Source of the DNA: Amycolatopsis eburnea
Lineage (GTDB): Bacteria; Actinomycetota; Actinomycetes; Mycobacteriales; Pseudonocardiaceae
Reading direction: 5' to 3'
NCBI RefSeq assembly: GCF_003937945.1
Contig: NZ_RSEC01000060.1
Coordinates: forward strand, 744,001-808,000
Length of the DNA: 64,000 nt
Both the position numbers and the translations under genes were made by a program. Within the stretch, counting starts at the first letter, position 1, and every line of letters starts with the position of its first letter. Positions 27,134 through 35,691 of this stretch are shown here, piece by piece. The notes under the pieces were generated by a model. That model made no database searches and was not told where the DNA came from. It saw nothing but the letters and a program-made list of their open reading frames with translations.

Positions 27134-28087
27134 TCAGCGCTCGTGCGTCTTCAGCCAGGCGACGTAGTCCTGGACCGTGCGCGCGGAGTCGTACTCCGGC
27201 TCGAAGCCGGTGTCCTCGCGCAGGCGGGTGATGTCGAGGTAGTTCGGCGAGGGGCGCTCCGGGCTGCGGCCCGGCGGCAGCGTGATGTTCGCGCCCGGGA
27301 CGGCCTTGTTGATCTCGTCGACGACCTCGGCGTAGGGCACCAGGCGGCCGCTCGAGACGTTGTAGGTGTTGTGGTTCAGGTGCTTCGCCGTCATGAGCAG
27401 GGCGATCGCGCGGCCGCAGTCCTTGACGTAGCAGAGGTCCGTGGCGTCCTCGGCGTAGGCGTCCGGGCGCGGCGGGGTCAGGTCCGCGTCCTCGCCCAGT
27501 ACCGCCGAGCTGAGCAGGCGGGGCAGCGCGAAGAACGGCGAGTCCGGCAGGCTCAGCGGCCCCCAGATCGTGCCGATGCGCAGGTTGACGAGCTCGAAGC
27601 CGCCGGCGGCCGCGGCCGCGATCGAGAACAGCTCCGCCGTCTTCTTGAACTGGAGGATCTGGGGCAGCGGCAGCACCGGGAGGGCCGCGTCCTCGCGCCA
27701 CGGGGCCGAGTCGTCCACGCCGACGTACACGCCGATCGAGCTGGCGACCGAGAACCGGCGCACGCCCCAGACCGACGCCGCCTTGAGGGCGTTCAGCAGG
27801 CCGAGGCTCTCGACGCGGAGGTACTCGACCGGGTCGGGGGTGGCGAAGTAGCTCGCCGCGAGGTGCACGATGCCGGTGATCTCGTGGCGCTTGCCGATGT
27901 CGAGGAACGCCTCTTCGTCCGTGGTGTCCAGCGGCTCGACCACGACCCGGCCCTCGGCCTCGTTCGCCAGGTACTCCGGCAGCTCGGTGGACCGGTGCGA
28001 CGTGAGCACGACGGATTCGCCCAGGTCGAGCAGCGCCCGTGCGGTGTGCGACCCGATGGAACCCAGGCCGCCGGTAACGAGTATCAT
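27134..28087 (-). CDS. Extended SDR (NAD-dependent epimerase/dehydratase-like) lacking catalytic Tyr
   Basis: This 317-residue extended short-chain dehydrogenase has the dinucleotide site ILVTGGLGSIGSHTARALLD at the N-terminus, VHLAASYFATPDP, SVASSIGVYVG, and NLRIGTIWGP, the family layout of sugar-nucleotide epimerases and NAD-reductases. In the YxxxK position the sequence reads ILQFKKTAE, so the catalytic Tyr is replaced by Ile. It may therefore bind NAD(P) without classical dehydrogenase chemistry. I chose the ATG at 28087 because AAAGGA is correctly spaced to it; an ATG two codons earlier lies inside that site. It is divergent from the acetyltransferase gene. Confidence 0.85.
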   Translation of the reverse strand: MILVTGGLGSIGSHTARALLDLGESVVLTSHRSTELPEYLANEAEGRVVVEPLDTTDEEAFLDIGKRHEITGIVHLAASYFATPDPVEYLRVESLGLLNALKAASVWGVRRFSVASSIGVYVGVDDSAPWREDAALPVLPLPQILQFKKTAELFSIAAAAAGGFELVNLRIGTIWGPLSLPDSPFFALPRLLSSAVLGEDADLTPPRPDAYAEDATDLCYVKDCGRAIALLMTAKHLNHNTYNVSSGRLVPYAEVVDEINKAVPGANITLPPGRSPERPSPNYLDITRLREDTGFEPEYDSARTVQDYVAWLKTHER

Positions 28088-28264
28088 TGTCATCCTTTCG
28101 CGCTTTTCCGACGATGATCGCGCTCGTCTTTGCCGACAGTCATCCTGCCCTACCTCACCGCATTTCCGGCCGGAACGAAAGGGAATCGGCACGCTGGGAG
28201 ATGTCGTGATCACCGCCCCACGGGCACCGTGGAACGGTGAACCGGAACTCCGAGGAGCGTCGCC

Positions 28265-28867
28265 ATGCAGCTTGATGACCACGCGATGAAGGAATTGATG
28301 CTGGCCGGCGAGTACCACCTCGCCAACGGGGAACTCCTGAGCGAGGAGGTCCGGCGCGCCCAGGTGCTGCTGGAGGAGTACAACCGCAGCTCCGTGCTGG
28401 AAGGCGAACGGCGCCGCCAGATCTGCGAAGAGCTCTTCGGCGAGTTCGGCGAAGGCGCCTACCTGCGCCCGCCGTTCTACTGCAACTACGGGTACCAGAC
28501 CAAGATCGGGGCCCGCAGCTTCGCCAACTTCGGTGTCATCTTCCTCGACGTCGGCCAGATCACCATCGGCGAGGACGTCCTGCTCGGGTCGTACTCGCAG
28601 CTCCTGGCCGCCGGGCACACGATCGAGCCCGAGTCGCGCCGCGCGAAGTGGGGCTACGGCAAGCCCATCACCATCGGGGACAACGTCTGGCTCGGGGCGG
28701 GCAGCATCGTCGGCCCGGGCGTCACCATCGGCGAGAACGCCGTCATCGGCGCGAACTCCGTGGTGATGAAGGACATCCCGGCGAACGTCGTCGCCGTGGG
28801 CGCGCCGGCCCGGGTCATCCGGACCATCGAGCCGGGCGAAGACCGCCCCTTCGACATCGCGAGCTGA
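28265..28867 (+). CDS. Maltose/galactoside O-acetyltransferase-like hexapeptide enzyme
   Basis: This 200-residue left-handed beta-helix acyltransferase has the N-terminal MAC domain (MLAGEYHLANGELLSEEV). Hexapeptide repeats follow, with NYGYQTKIGARSFANFG, IGDNVWLGAGSIVGPGVTIG and AVIGANSVVMKDIPANVVA. The conserved catalytic His is in AAGHTIEPESRRAKWGYG. It transfers acetyl from acetyl-CoA to a sugar hydroxyl. The ATG at 28265 follows GAGGAG. A role in acetylating a product sugar is possible but not shown. Confidence 0.92.
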   Translation: MQLDDHAMKELMLAGEYHLANGELLSEEVRRAQVLLEEYNRSSVLEGERRRQICEELFGEFGEGAYLRPPFYCNYGYQTKIGARSFANFGVIFLDVGQITIGEDVLLGSYSQLLAAGHTIEPESRRAKWGYGKPITIGDNVWLGAGSIVGPGVTIGENAVIGANSVVMKDIPANVVAVGAPARVIRTIEPGEDRPFDIAS

Positions 28868-28873
28868 ACCCCG

Positions 28874-28923
28874 CCCCACGGGAAAGGCCCCGGACCGCCC
28901 GGTCCGGGGCCTTTCCCGTGGGG
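28874..28923. terminator. Bidirectional terminator hairpin
   Basis: A perfect 23-bp stem, 28874-28896 with 28901-28923 and a GCCC loop, lies between the convergent acetyltransferase and flavin oxidase genes. It can serve both. It is among the longest perfect hairpins in the window. Confidence 0.9.
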
Positions 28924-28927
28924 AGCG

Positions 28928-30568
28928 TCAGGACGGAAGCTCGACCGACTGGCGGTGCCGGAACACGTTGCGGGGGTCGTACTTCTTCTTCACGGCCTGC
29001 AGGCGCGGGTACGCGCCCTTGTAGTACAGCTCGTGCCACGGCGAGGCCGACTTGTTGAACGCCGGGTCGCTCAGGTCGGCGTCGCAGTGGTTGACGTACG
29101 AGCCGTCCGAGACGTCGTTGGGCACCGGGACGCCGCCGGTGGCCGCGTAGACCTCGGCGTAGACCTCGCGCGCCCACGCGATGTTGGCGGCGTCGCCGGC
29201 GGCGCCGTTCCACACCGAGGACCACTGGACCTGGTAGGCCGCGTCGCGGTGCTGGATGGCCGAGTTCGCCTGGGGCACCGCGGAAACCTGGCCGCCGTAG
29301 GGCTGGAAGATGATGTTGATGTTCGGGTTGCTGATGTCGGAGCGGGTCAGGTGCTTGTACATCGCCGCGGTCTGGGCCGGGGTGAACAGGCCCTTCATGA
29401 AGGCGGCCTTGTACTTGGCCCGCGCCGTCGGGTCGTTGGCCACCGAGTTGCCGGTGCCGGTCAGCTCGACGAACTGCAGCCAGGGCAACGTCTGCGGCGC
29501 GACGAAGTCCGGCGCCGCCACGCCGTCGGCGAGGTAGGCGATGTAACCGTCCATGATGGCCTGCGCGTTCGGCACCGACGGGTCCAGCTGCGTCAGCGCG
29601 GTGACCGAGCCGCTCGACTTGTGGTTCACCGACAGGGCGCCGGTCAGGTCACGGGCCGGGTCGTTCGCCGACCGGTGGTCGATGTGCCACTGCGCGTAGT
29701 TCCGCACCAGGCGCGAGAACTGCGCCTCCGACAGGTTGTTCAGGTTCCAGCCGGCCACGGTGAAGTTCGTCCGCGCGGGCGGCTTGGGCAGCAGATTGCG
29801 CGGGTCGGTGCCGGTCGCGCCCGGCGAGCGGAAGAAGTACCGCGTCACGACGCCGAAGTTGCCGCCGCCGCCCCCGGTGTGCGCCCACCAGAGCTCGCGG
29901 TTCGGGTCGCCGGGCTCGCGGGTGGCCACGACCGTCTGGGCCCGGCCCGCGGCGTTCACGGTGACGACCTCGACGGCGTACAGGTGGTCCACGACCAGGC
30001 CGTTGCGGCGGACCAGCCAGCCCCAGCCGCCGCCGGCGACGTGCCCGCCGACGCCGACGGAGTAGCAGACGCCGCCGGGGATGACGACGCCCCAGGTCTT
30101 GTACAGCTTCTCGTAGACGTCCAGCAGGGTCGCCCCGGACTCGATCGCGATCGCGTTGCGCTGCTGGTCGTAGTAGACGCGGTTCATGTGGCTCAGGTCG
30201 AGGATGACCTGGGTTTCGTCGCTGTAGACGAAGTCTTCGTAGCAGTGGCCGCCGCCGCGGACGCTGATCCGCTTGCCCGCGCTGACGGCCGCGGTCACCA
30301 GAGGCGCGACCTGCGACGGCGAGTCGATGACGGCGACGCGCTCCGGGTGCGCCACGAACCGGGCGTTGAGCGCGCGCACCAGGTCCGGGTACTGCTGGTC
30401 CGCCGGGTTGACGATCGAGGCGGGGCAGTCGGCGCCCGCCGCGGTGGCTTCGGCGGCTCCCGCCACCCCGGTGAGGAGCCCGGTGTCGAGCAACGCCGTC
30501 CCGCCGACTCCGAGAACTGCGCCAGTGAGGAATTTTCTCCGACCAGTGACCTGCCGCTCATTGAGCAT
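28928..30568 (-). CDS. Tat-exported berberine-bridge-type FAD oxidase
   Basis: This 546-residue secreted flavoprotein has a twin-arginine signal (TGRRKFLTGAVLGVGG, then a hydrophobic stretch and AGAAEA cleavage region). The FAD-binding PCMH domain includes ISVRGGGHCYEDF, whose His can carry 8-alpha-histidyl FAD. GVCYSVGVGGHVAGGGWG supplies the second, cysteinyl, link. The C-terminal BBE motif YVNHCDADLS and YYKGAYPRLQAVKKKYDPRN complete the family. Such bicovalent oxidases (aclacinomycin oxidoreductase type) oxidise sugars or glycosides with oxygen. The upstream region 30569-30700 is unusually AT-rich for this window and likely holds its promoter. Confidence 0.92.
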   Translation of the reverse strand: MLNERQVTGRRKFLTGAVLGVGGTALLDTGLLTGVAGAAEATAAGADCPASIVNPADQQYPDLVRALNARFVAHPERVAVIDSPSQVAPLVTAAVSAGKRISVRGGGHCYEDFVYSDETQVILDLSHMNRVYYDQQRNAIAIESGATLLDVYEKLYKTWGVVIPGGVCYSVGVGGHVAGGGWGWLVRRNGLVVDHLYAVEVVTVNAAGRAQTVVATREPGDPNRELWWAHTGGGGGNFGVVTRYFFRSPGATGTDPRNLLPKPPARTNFTVAGWNLNNLSEAQFSRLVRNYAQWHIDHRSANDPARDLTGALSVNHKSSGSVTALTQLDPSVPNAQAIMDGYIAYLADGVAAPDFVAPQTLPWLQFVELTGTGNSVANDPTARAKYKAAFMKGLFTPAQTAAMYKHLTRSDISNPNINIIFQPYGGQVSAVPQANSAIQHRDAAYQVQWSSVWNGAAGDAANIAWAREVYAEVYAATGGVPVPNDVSDGSYVNHCDADLSDPAFNKSASPWHELYYKGAYPRLQAVKKKYDPRNVFRHRQSVELPS

Positions 30569-30709
30569 TTCTGCCGTTCCTCTGCGATCGCGACTGAGTG
30601 CCGAGTCAAGAATTGAAAGCAGAAAATTAACCGATCAGGTGATTGACGAGCATCTTGCGTCGTGCCTTTAGCGAAAAAGATTCGCTTCGACACCCAGGGT
30701 GACCACACG

Positions 30710-30749
30710 AAAGAAGGGGACTTCCCTCGGCTGAGGAAAGCCCCCTTTC
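30710..30749 (-). terminator. Terminator of the LLM oxidoreductase gene
   Basis: An imperfect hairpin, AAAGGGGGCTTTCCTC against GAGGGAAGTCCCCTTCTTT on the minus strand, begins about ten bases after the stop and ends in CTTT. Confidence 0.75.
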
Positions 30750-30759
30750 GACGAACCGG

Positions 30760-31692
30760 CTAGACCTGCGGCACGACCTCCGCGGCGATCAGGTCCAGGT
30801 GGTCCAGGTCGGCCAGGTCGAGGACCTGGAGGTACACCCGGGAGATCCCGGTGCGCTCGCGCCACCGGCCGATCTTGTCGACGACTTCGGCCGGCGAACC
30901 GGTCAGCGTCTTCTCGCGCAGGTCTTCGACCGTGCGGCCGATCTTCTCCGCGCGTGCGGCCACGGTGGCCTCGTCGGCGCCGACGCAGATGGTCTGGGCC
31001 ACCGAGAACGTGATCTCCGCGGGGTCGCGGCCGATCTCGGCGCAGGCCGCGCGGACGCGGTCGAACTGCGCCGCCGTGTTCTCCTCGTCCCACAGCGAGT
31101 TGTTGAATTCGTTGGCGTAGCGGGCAACCAGGCGGGGCAGGCGCTTCGGGCCCTTGCCGCCCATGATGATCGGCGGGTGCGGACCCTGCACCGGCTTCGG
31201 CAGCGCCGGCGAGTCGACGATCCGGTAGTGCTTGCCCTCGAACGAATACGTGTCGCCGACCGGGGTTCCCCACAGCCCGGTGAGGATCTCCAGCTGCTCC
31301 CCCAGCCGGTCCACGCGCTCGCCCTTGGTCGGGAACGGCGCGCCGATGGCGTGGTGCTCGCCCTCGAACCAGCCCGAGCCGATGCCGAATTCCACGCGGC
31401 CACCGGACATTTCGTCCACCTGCGCGATGGTGACGGCCAGCGCGCCGGGGTACCGGAACGTCACCGGGCTCAGCAGCACACCGAGCCGGATGCGGCTGGT
31501 TTCCCGTGCCAGCGCGCCCAGCGTGACCCACGCGTCCGACGGACCGGGGTGCGCCGCCGCGGTTCCGGTGCGCATGTAGTGGTCGGACCGGAAGAACGCG
31601 GGGAACCCGGTCGCTTCGGCGTGCCGGGCCACGCGCAGCAAATCGCCGTGGCCGGCCCCTTCCTGCGGTTCGGTGAAGATCCTCAGCTCCAT
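30760..31692 (-). CDS. LLM-class (F420-type) oxidoreductase
   Basis: This 310-residue luciferase-like TIM-barrel protein has a start MELRIFTEPQEGAGHGDLLR, GFPAFFRSDHYMR, RIRLGVLLSPVTFRYPG, RVEFGIGSGWFEGEHHAIG and PIIMGGKGPKRLP, typical of actinobacterial F420-dependent LLM oxidoreductases. It probably transfers hydride between F420 (or FMN) and an unidentified substrate. Its ATG at 31692 is divergent from the cyclase operon across a 238-base region, so it may share its promoter region and pathway. That link is an inference. Confidence 0.88.
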   Translation of the reverse strand: MELRIFTEPQEGAGHGDLLRVARHAEATGFPAFFRSDHYMRTGTAAAHPGPSDAWVTLGALARETSRIRLGVLLSPVTFRYPGALAVTIAQVDEMSGGRVEFGIGSGWFEGEHHAIGAPFPTKGERVDRLGEQLEILTGLWGTPVGDTYSFEGKHYRIVDSPALPKPVQGPHPPIIMGGKGPKRLPRLVARYANEFNNSLWDEENTAAQFDRVRAACAEIGRDPAEITFSVAQTICVGADEATVAARAEKIGRTVEDLREKTLTGSPAEVVDKIGRWRERTGISRVYLQVLDLADLDHLDLIAAEVVPQV

Positions 31693-31930
31693 GGGAAAAA
31701 GCCTATCCCGGCGAAGAGGGCACGCTAAGCGAGGCGGCACGCTCGGAGATGAGCACGACAAGGACCGGTGCGAGAGTTCGATGTGCGACGGCGCAGCCCG
31801 CGGTGCCCGTGACCCGGCCGATCCCGGTGACTACAAAGTACCAGCCGGAGCACGGTGTTCCACGATTTGGACACCGCGCGGGTCCGCAAGGTGCGGTTGC
31901 GCGAACAAGGACTTCAAGGGGAGTCAAAAC
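31693..31930. promoter_or_regulatory. Divergent promoter region of LLM gene and cyclase operon
   Basis: This is the only non-coding stretch before the nine-gene operon. It ends with AAGGGGAG seven bases before the ATG at 31931. I could not assign promoter boxes with confidence. An open frame continues through it on the plus strand but has no recognisable protein sequence. Confidence 0.5.
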
Positions 31931-33121
31931 ATGCTCGAGCACGTGCGTTGTCCGCATCTGGTACCGATTCCCGCCGCGGACGATACCGAGCCGTTCACCG
32001 CCTCCGCCAGCCGCGACGACGTCTACTCGGTCTTCGTCTGCAAGGCCGAGCCCTGCGCGGAAAAGTTCCTCCTCAAGCAGATCGACGGACGGCGGGTCGC
32101 CCTCGTCACCGACGACACGGTCGCCGCGCTGCACGCCGAGCGCCTCGCGAACTCGTTGCGGGCACAGGGAATCGACGTCGCCATGACGTCCTTCCCGCCC
32201 GGTGAAGCCAACAAGTCGATCGACACCGCGGTCCGCATGCTCGACTGGCTGGCCGGCACGTCCATCGCCCGCCGCGACATCATCCTGTCGGTCGGCGGCG
32301 GCGTGGTCATCGACACCATCGGCTGGGTCGCCAGCGCCTACATGCGCGGCGTCCCCTACATCAACGTCCCGACCACGCTGCTCGGCCAGGTCGACGCGGC
32401 GCTCGGCGGCAAGGTCGCCGTCGACCACCCGAGCGCGAAGAACCTCATCGGCGCGTTCTACCAGCCGAAGGCGGTCGTCTCGAACGTGGCCTACCTGTCC
32501 ACTCTGGACCGCAGGCAGATCGCGGCCGGGCTGGCGGAGGCCATCAAGAAGGGCGTGATCGGCTCGCCGCCGCTGTTCGACCTCATCGAGGAGAACGCCG
32601 ACCTGGCGCTGAACCGCGACCTGCCCGCGCTGGAGCAGATCGTGCGCGCGGCGAGCGTCGTGAAGTCCGAGCTGATCCAGCTGGACCCGTACGAAGTGGA
32701 CCTGCGGCGCCCGCTCAACTTCGGGCACACCGTCGGCCACGCGGTGGAGACGGTGACCGGCTACGGCCCGGTGCTGCACGGCGAGGCCGTCGCCTACGGC
32801 ATGACGATCGCCGCCGAAATCGCGGTGCGGCGCGGGATGCTCGCCGAGGACGACCGCTCGCGGCTGGTCGGCCTGCTGAACCGCTGCGGGCTGCCGACGT
32901 CCACTTTGGACCTCCCGGGCTCGGTGCAGCCGGGTGCCGTCACCGCGGCGCTGGGCCAGATCCGGAAGATCCGCGACTCGAAGATCCGGTTCGTGCTGCC
33001 CGTCGAGTACGGCTGCACGGTCATCGCCGACGACGTCACCGACGACGAGGTCGCCATGGCGATGGCCGCGACCCGCGCCGCCGCGCTGGCCGAATCCCGC
33101 GAGGGGGCGAGGGCGGCATGA
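31931..33121 (+). CDS. Sugar-phosphate cyclase (dehydroquinate-synthase superfamily; valiolone-synthase-like)
   Basis: This 396-residue enzyme is of the superfamily that includes 3-dehydroquinate, 2-epi-5-epi-valiolone and 2-epi-valiolone synthases. It binds NAD and Zn. Visible motifs are VGGGVVIDTIGWV (121-133), VPTTLLGQVDAALGGK (146-161), VDHPSAKNLIGAFYQP (164-179), E203 with K206, and the metal site LNFGHTVGHAVE plus HGEAVAYG. The pocket segment is unlike canonical dehydroquinate synthase (GGKTGVNHPxGKN) and unlike ValA/AcbC. The context of kinase, isomerase, phosphatase and glycosyltransferase argues for a cyclitol product from sedoheptulose 7-phosphate or a related ketose. AAGGGGAG precedes the ATG. 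First gene of a nine-gene operon; overlaps the next by four bases. Confidence 0.85.
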   Translation: MLEHVRCPHLVPIPAADDTEPFTASASRDDVYSVFVCKAEPCAEKFLLKQIDGRRVALVTDDTVAALHAERLANSLRAQGIDVAMTSFPPGEANKSIDTAVRMLDWLAGTSIARRDIILSVGGGVVIDTIGWVASAYMRGVPYINVPTTLLGQVDAALGGKVAVDHPSAKNLIGAFYQPKAVVSNVAYLSTLDRRQIAAGLAEAIKKGVIGSPPLFDLIEENADLALNRDLPALEQIVRAASVVKSELIQLDPYEVDLRRPLNFGHTVGHAVETVTGYGPVLHGEAVAYGMTIAAEIAVRRGMLAEDDRSRLVGLLNRCGLPTSTLDLPGSVQPGAVTAALGQIRKIRDSKIRFVLPVEYGCTVIADDVTDDEVAMAMAATRAAALAESREGARAA

Positions 33122-33789
33122 GCACCCCGGCCGATGCGCTGTCGTGCGCGGCGGTGCTGTTCGACCTCGACGGCGTGCTGGTGGAATCCGGCAGCACCGT
33201 GGAGCGGTCGTGGCGCGCCTGGGCGGTGGACCACGGGCTCGACGCGGACGCCGTGGTCGCCGCCTGCCACGGACGCCCGTCGGCCGAGACGATCGCGGCC
33301 GTCGCGCCGCACCTCGACGCCGCCGGTGAAGCCGCCGCGCTGGAACTCCTGCAGGCGGCGGACACCAGCGAGCTCGTGGCGTGCCCCGGCGCGGCGGAAA
33401 TCCTCGCCGCGCTGCCGGGGACGCGGCACGCGGTGGTGACGTCGGGGACCCGGCCGCTCGCGACCGCGCGGCTGACCAGCGTCGGGCTGCCGGTCCCGGC
33501 CGTGCTGATCGCCGCGGGCGAGGTCCCGCGCGGCAAGCCGGCGCCCGACGGCTACCTCACCGCGGCCGCCCGGCTCGGCTTCGCGCCGCAGACGTGCGTC
33601 GTCGTCGAGGACGCGCGGCCCGGCGTGCTCGCCGCGCGGGCCGCCGGCTGCCGCGTCATCGGCATCGACGGGCCCGCGCTCGGCGATCCGTCCGATGTGG
33701 ACATCCTGGTGCCGGACCTCGCCGCGGTCGCGGCCACGGTGGGCGCCGGCTCGATCGCGCTGACGAGGAGGAGCGAAACCCATGTCTGA
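33118..33789 (+). CDS. HAD phosphatase (subfamily IA, beta-phosphoglucomutase-like)
   Basis: This 223-residue haloacid-dehalogenase protein has motif I LFDLDGVLVESG (nucleophile Asp and acid/base Asp), motif II VVTSGTRPL, motif III RGKPAPDGYL with the conserved Lys, and motif IV VVVEDARPGV. It probably removes a phosphate from a cyclitol phosphate or sugar phosphate made in this operon; mutase activity is the alternative. It overlaps the cyclase gene (ATGA) and the next gene by eight bases. Confidence 0.9.
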   Translation: MSTPADALSCAAVLFDLDGVLVESGSTVERSWRAWAVDHGLDADAVVAACHGRPSAETIAAVAPHLDAAGEAAALELLQAADTSELVACPGAAEILAALPGTRHAVVTSGTRPLATARLTSVGLPVPAVLIAAGEVPRGKPAPDGYLTAAARLGFAPQTCVVVEDARPGVLAARAAGCRVIGIDGPALGDPSDVDILVPDLAAVAATVGAGSIALTRRSETHV

Positions 33790-34681
33790 CAACACGGTTC
33801 TGGTCGTCGGCCGCGGGCTGATCGGCGCTTCGGTGGCCGACCGGCTGCGGGACGGCGGCCACGACGTGGCGACCGTGTCGACCACGCCACTGCCCCACGC
33901 CGGGCACCTGTCGGTCGACCTCGACGACCCGGCGGGCCGCGAACGCCTGCGGTCCCACGTGGACGAGCTGCGCCCGGCGCGGGTCATCCTGACGCACGGG
34001 CCCAGCGACGTCACGTGGATCGAGGCGAACGAGCAGCGGGCGGAGGCCGTCCACCACGGCGTGGCCAAGCTGCTCGCCGGGTCCGGGGTGCCGACCGTGC
34101 TGGTCTCCACCGACAACGTCTTCGACGGCTCGCGCGGCGGCCACCGCCCCGCGGACCCGATCAGCCCGCACAACGTCTACGGGCGGGTCAAGGCGCTGGC
34201 GGAGCAGGAGCTGCTGACGGGGCCGAACCTCGCGCTGCGCGTCAGCCTCGTCTACGGCTGGACCGGCCCGGCGCACCGCGCCACCTACGGCCAGCGCTGC
34301 CTGCAGGCGGCCGCCGCCGCCGAAGAGCTGGAAGCGCCGACCGACCAGTCGTTCACGCCGGTGCACATCGACGACGTCTCGGAGGTGCTGGCCGCGCTGT
34401 GCCGCGTGCCCGAGCTCCCGACCGGCATCGCCCACCTGGCCGGGCCGGAGGAACTGAGCCGGTTCGACTTCGCGACGGTGGCCTACCGGCTCACCGGCAC
34501 CGACCCCGCGCTGGTGCGGCCGGTCCTGCGCCGCGACACCCTCTGGGCCTCGCGCCCGCGGCACTCCTCGCTGGCCTGCGACGACTTCGGGCACCTGCCC
34601 GGGCTGGCCGGCTGGACGCCGATGACGCCGGCGGACGGGCTGCGGCGGATGCTGCGGACCGGCCCCGTGGTCGCGGTCTGA
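33782..34681 (+). CDS. RmlD-like extended SDR (dTDP-4-dehydrorhamnose reductase family)
   Basis: This 299-residue NAD(P)-binding protein has VLVVGRGLIGASVADRL at the N-terminus, VSTDNVFDG with the catalytic Ser/Thr-Asp region, and NVYGRVKALAEQ with an intact YxxxK. RmlD-family proteins reduce keto-sugars. Here a cyclic ketone such as valiolone, or its phosphate, is a reasonable substrate by context. The nucleotide-sugar tail region of true RmlD is weakly conserved. It overlaps both neighbours. Confidence 0.85.
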   Translation: MSDNTVLVVGRGLIGASVADRLRDGGHDVATVSTTPLPHAGHLSVDLDDPAGRERLRSHVDELRPARVILTHGPSDVTWIEANEQRAEAVHHGVAKLLAGSGVPTVLVSTDNVFDGSRGGHRPADPISPHNVYGRVKALAEQELLTGPNLALRVSLVYGWTGPAHRATYGQRCLQAAAAAEELEAPTDQSFTPVHIDDVSEVLAALCRVPELPTGIAHLAGPEELSRFDFATVAYRLTGTDPALVRPVLRRDTLWASRPRHSSLACDDFGHLPGLAGWTPMTPADGLRRMLRTGPVVAV

Positions 34682-35691
34682 TGGTCGGCCGGTTCGCGAT
34701 CGACGCCGGCGGCAGCCGCACCCGGGTTCTGGTGGTGCCCGGGGACGGCCGCGCGCGGCGGACGTTCGAATTCCCGTCGATCAACCCGCACGCGACCGGC
34801 GACGAGGCCGGCCGCACCCTGCGGGCGGCGTTCGCCGAGATCGGCGCCGCGCTCGGGGCCGGGCCCTCGGTCGGCTGGCTGGCCAGCGCGGCGGCCGGGC
34901 CCGGCGGGATCGGCCCGGAGCTCGAGCGGGCCGGGGCCGCCGCCGACGCCGCCGGCCTGGACACCGCCGGGCTGGTCGTCTCCAACGACGTGCTGCCGCT
35001 GCTGTGGGGCGTGCCGGCGCTCTCCGGCGTCGGCGTGGTCGCCGTGTGCGGCACCGGCTCCGGGTTCTTCGGGACCGACGGGAAGCGCGTGGCCAACGCG
35101 GGCGGCTGCGAGTACCTCGGCAGCGACGAGGGCGGGGCCGTCGACATCGGCCTGCGCGGGCTGCGGGCGGCCGTGCGGGCCACCGACGGCCGCGGCCCCG
35201 AGACCGCGCTCGTCGACGCGCTGGGCGAGTACGCCGGCACGACCGTCGCCGGCCTCGCGCGCCGGCTGGCCGCGCAGCCGTTCCCCAAGCAGGGCCTGGC
35301 CGCGCTCGCGCCGGTGGTCTGCGCGACCTGGCTGGCCGGCGACGAGGTCGCGCTCGGCGTGGTCGACCAGGCGGTCGGCGATCTGGCGGAAGGCGTGTAC
35401 GCGGTCCGCGACGCGCTCGGCCTGCCGGACGGGTTCGCCGTCGCCGCGGCGGGTGGCGTGTTCACCGGCTGCCCCGAGCTGTACGAGCAGTTCGCCCACC
35501 ACCTGACCGGGCCGGTCGGCGCCGGCAGCGCCGACCTCGTGACCGACACGGCCTCGGTCGTGCTGACCGCGCTCGACCGGTTCGCCGTCGACGGCGAACC
35601 CGTGCTGCCCGGCGGGCTCGACGCCTACGCCGCGGCGCTGCCCCCGAGGAGGCGACATGAAGCTGGGACTGTGCTTGGCGGCGTTCGGTGA
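34681..35691 (+). CDS. BadF/BadG-type sugar kinase (N-acetylglucosamine-kinase-like)
   Basis: This 336-residue ASKHA-fold kinase has phosphate-1 loop FAIDAGGSRTRVLVV, WLASAAAGPGG, VVAVCGTGSGFFG as phosphate-2, GCEYLGSDEGGAVDIGLRGL, and AAAGGVFTGCPE as the adenosine motif. This branch includes GlcNAc kinases. In known C7-cyclitol pathways a kinase acts on the free cyclitol, usually of the ROK family. This one is a different kinase family in the same logical place. GlcNAc is the alternative substrate, which would fit a mycothiol-like product. The ATG overlaps the previous stop (TGATG). Confidence 0.85.
   Translation: MVGRFAIDAGGSRTRVLVVPGDGRARRTFEFPSINPHATGDEAGRTLRAAFAEIGAALGAGPSVGWLASAAAGPGGIGPELERAGAAADAAGLDTAGLVVSNDVLPLLWGVPALSGVGVVAVCGTGSGFFGTDGKRVANAGGCEYLGSDEGGAVDIGLRGLRAAVRATDGRGPETALVDALGEYAGTTVAGLARRLAAQPFPKQGLAALAPVVCATWLAGDEVALGVVDQAVGDLAEGVYAVRDALGLPDGFAVAAAGGVFTGCPELYEQFAHHLTGPVGAGSADLVTDTASVVLTALDRFAVDGEPVLPGGLDAYAAALPPRRRHEAGTVLGGVR

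Noticed and set aside
31931..33121. Housekeeping 3-dehydroquinate synthase (aroB)
   Set aside because: No shikimate gene is adjacent. The pocket segment differs from the aroB consensus, and the gene heads an operon of sugar-modifying enzymes. Not fully excluded without phylogeny.
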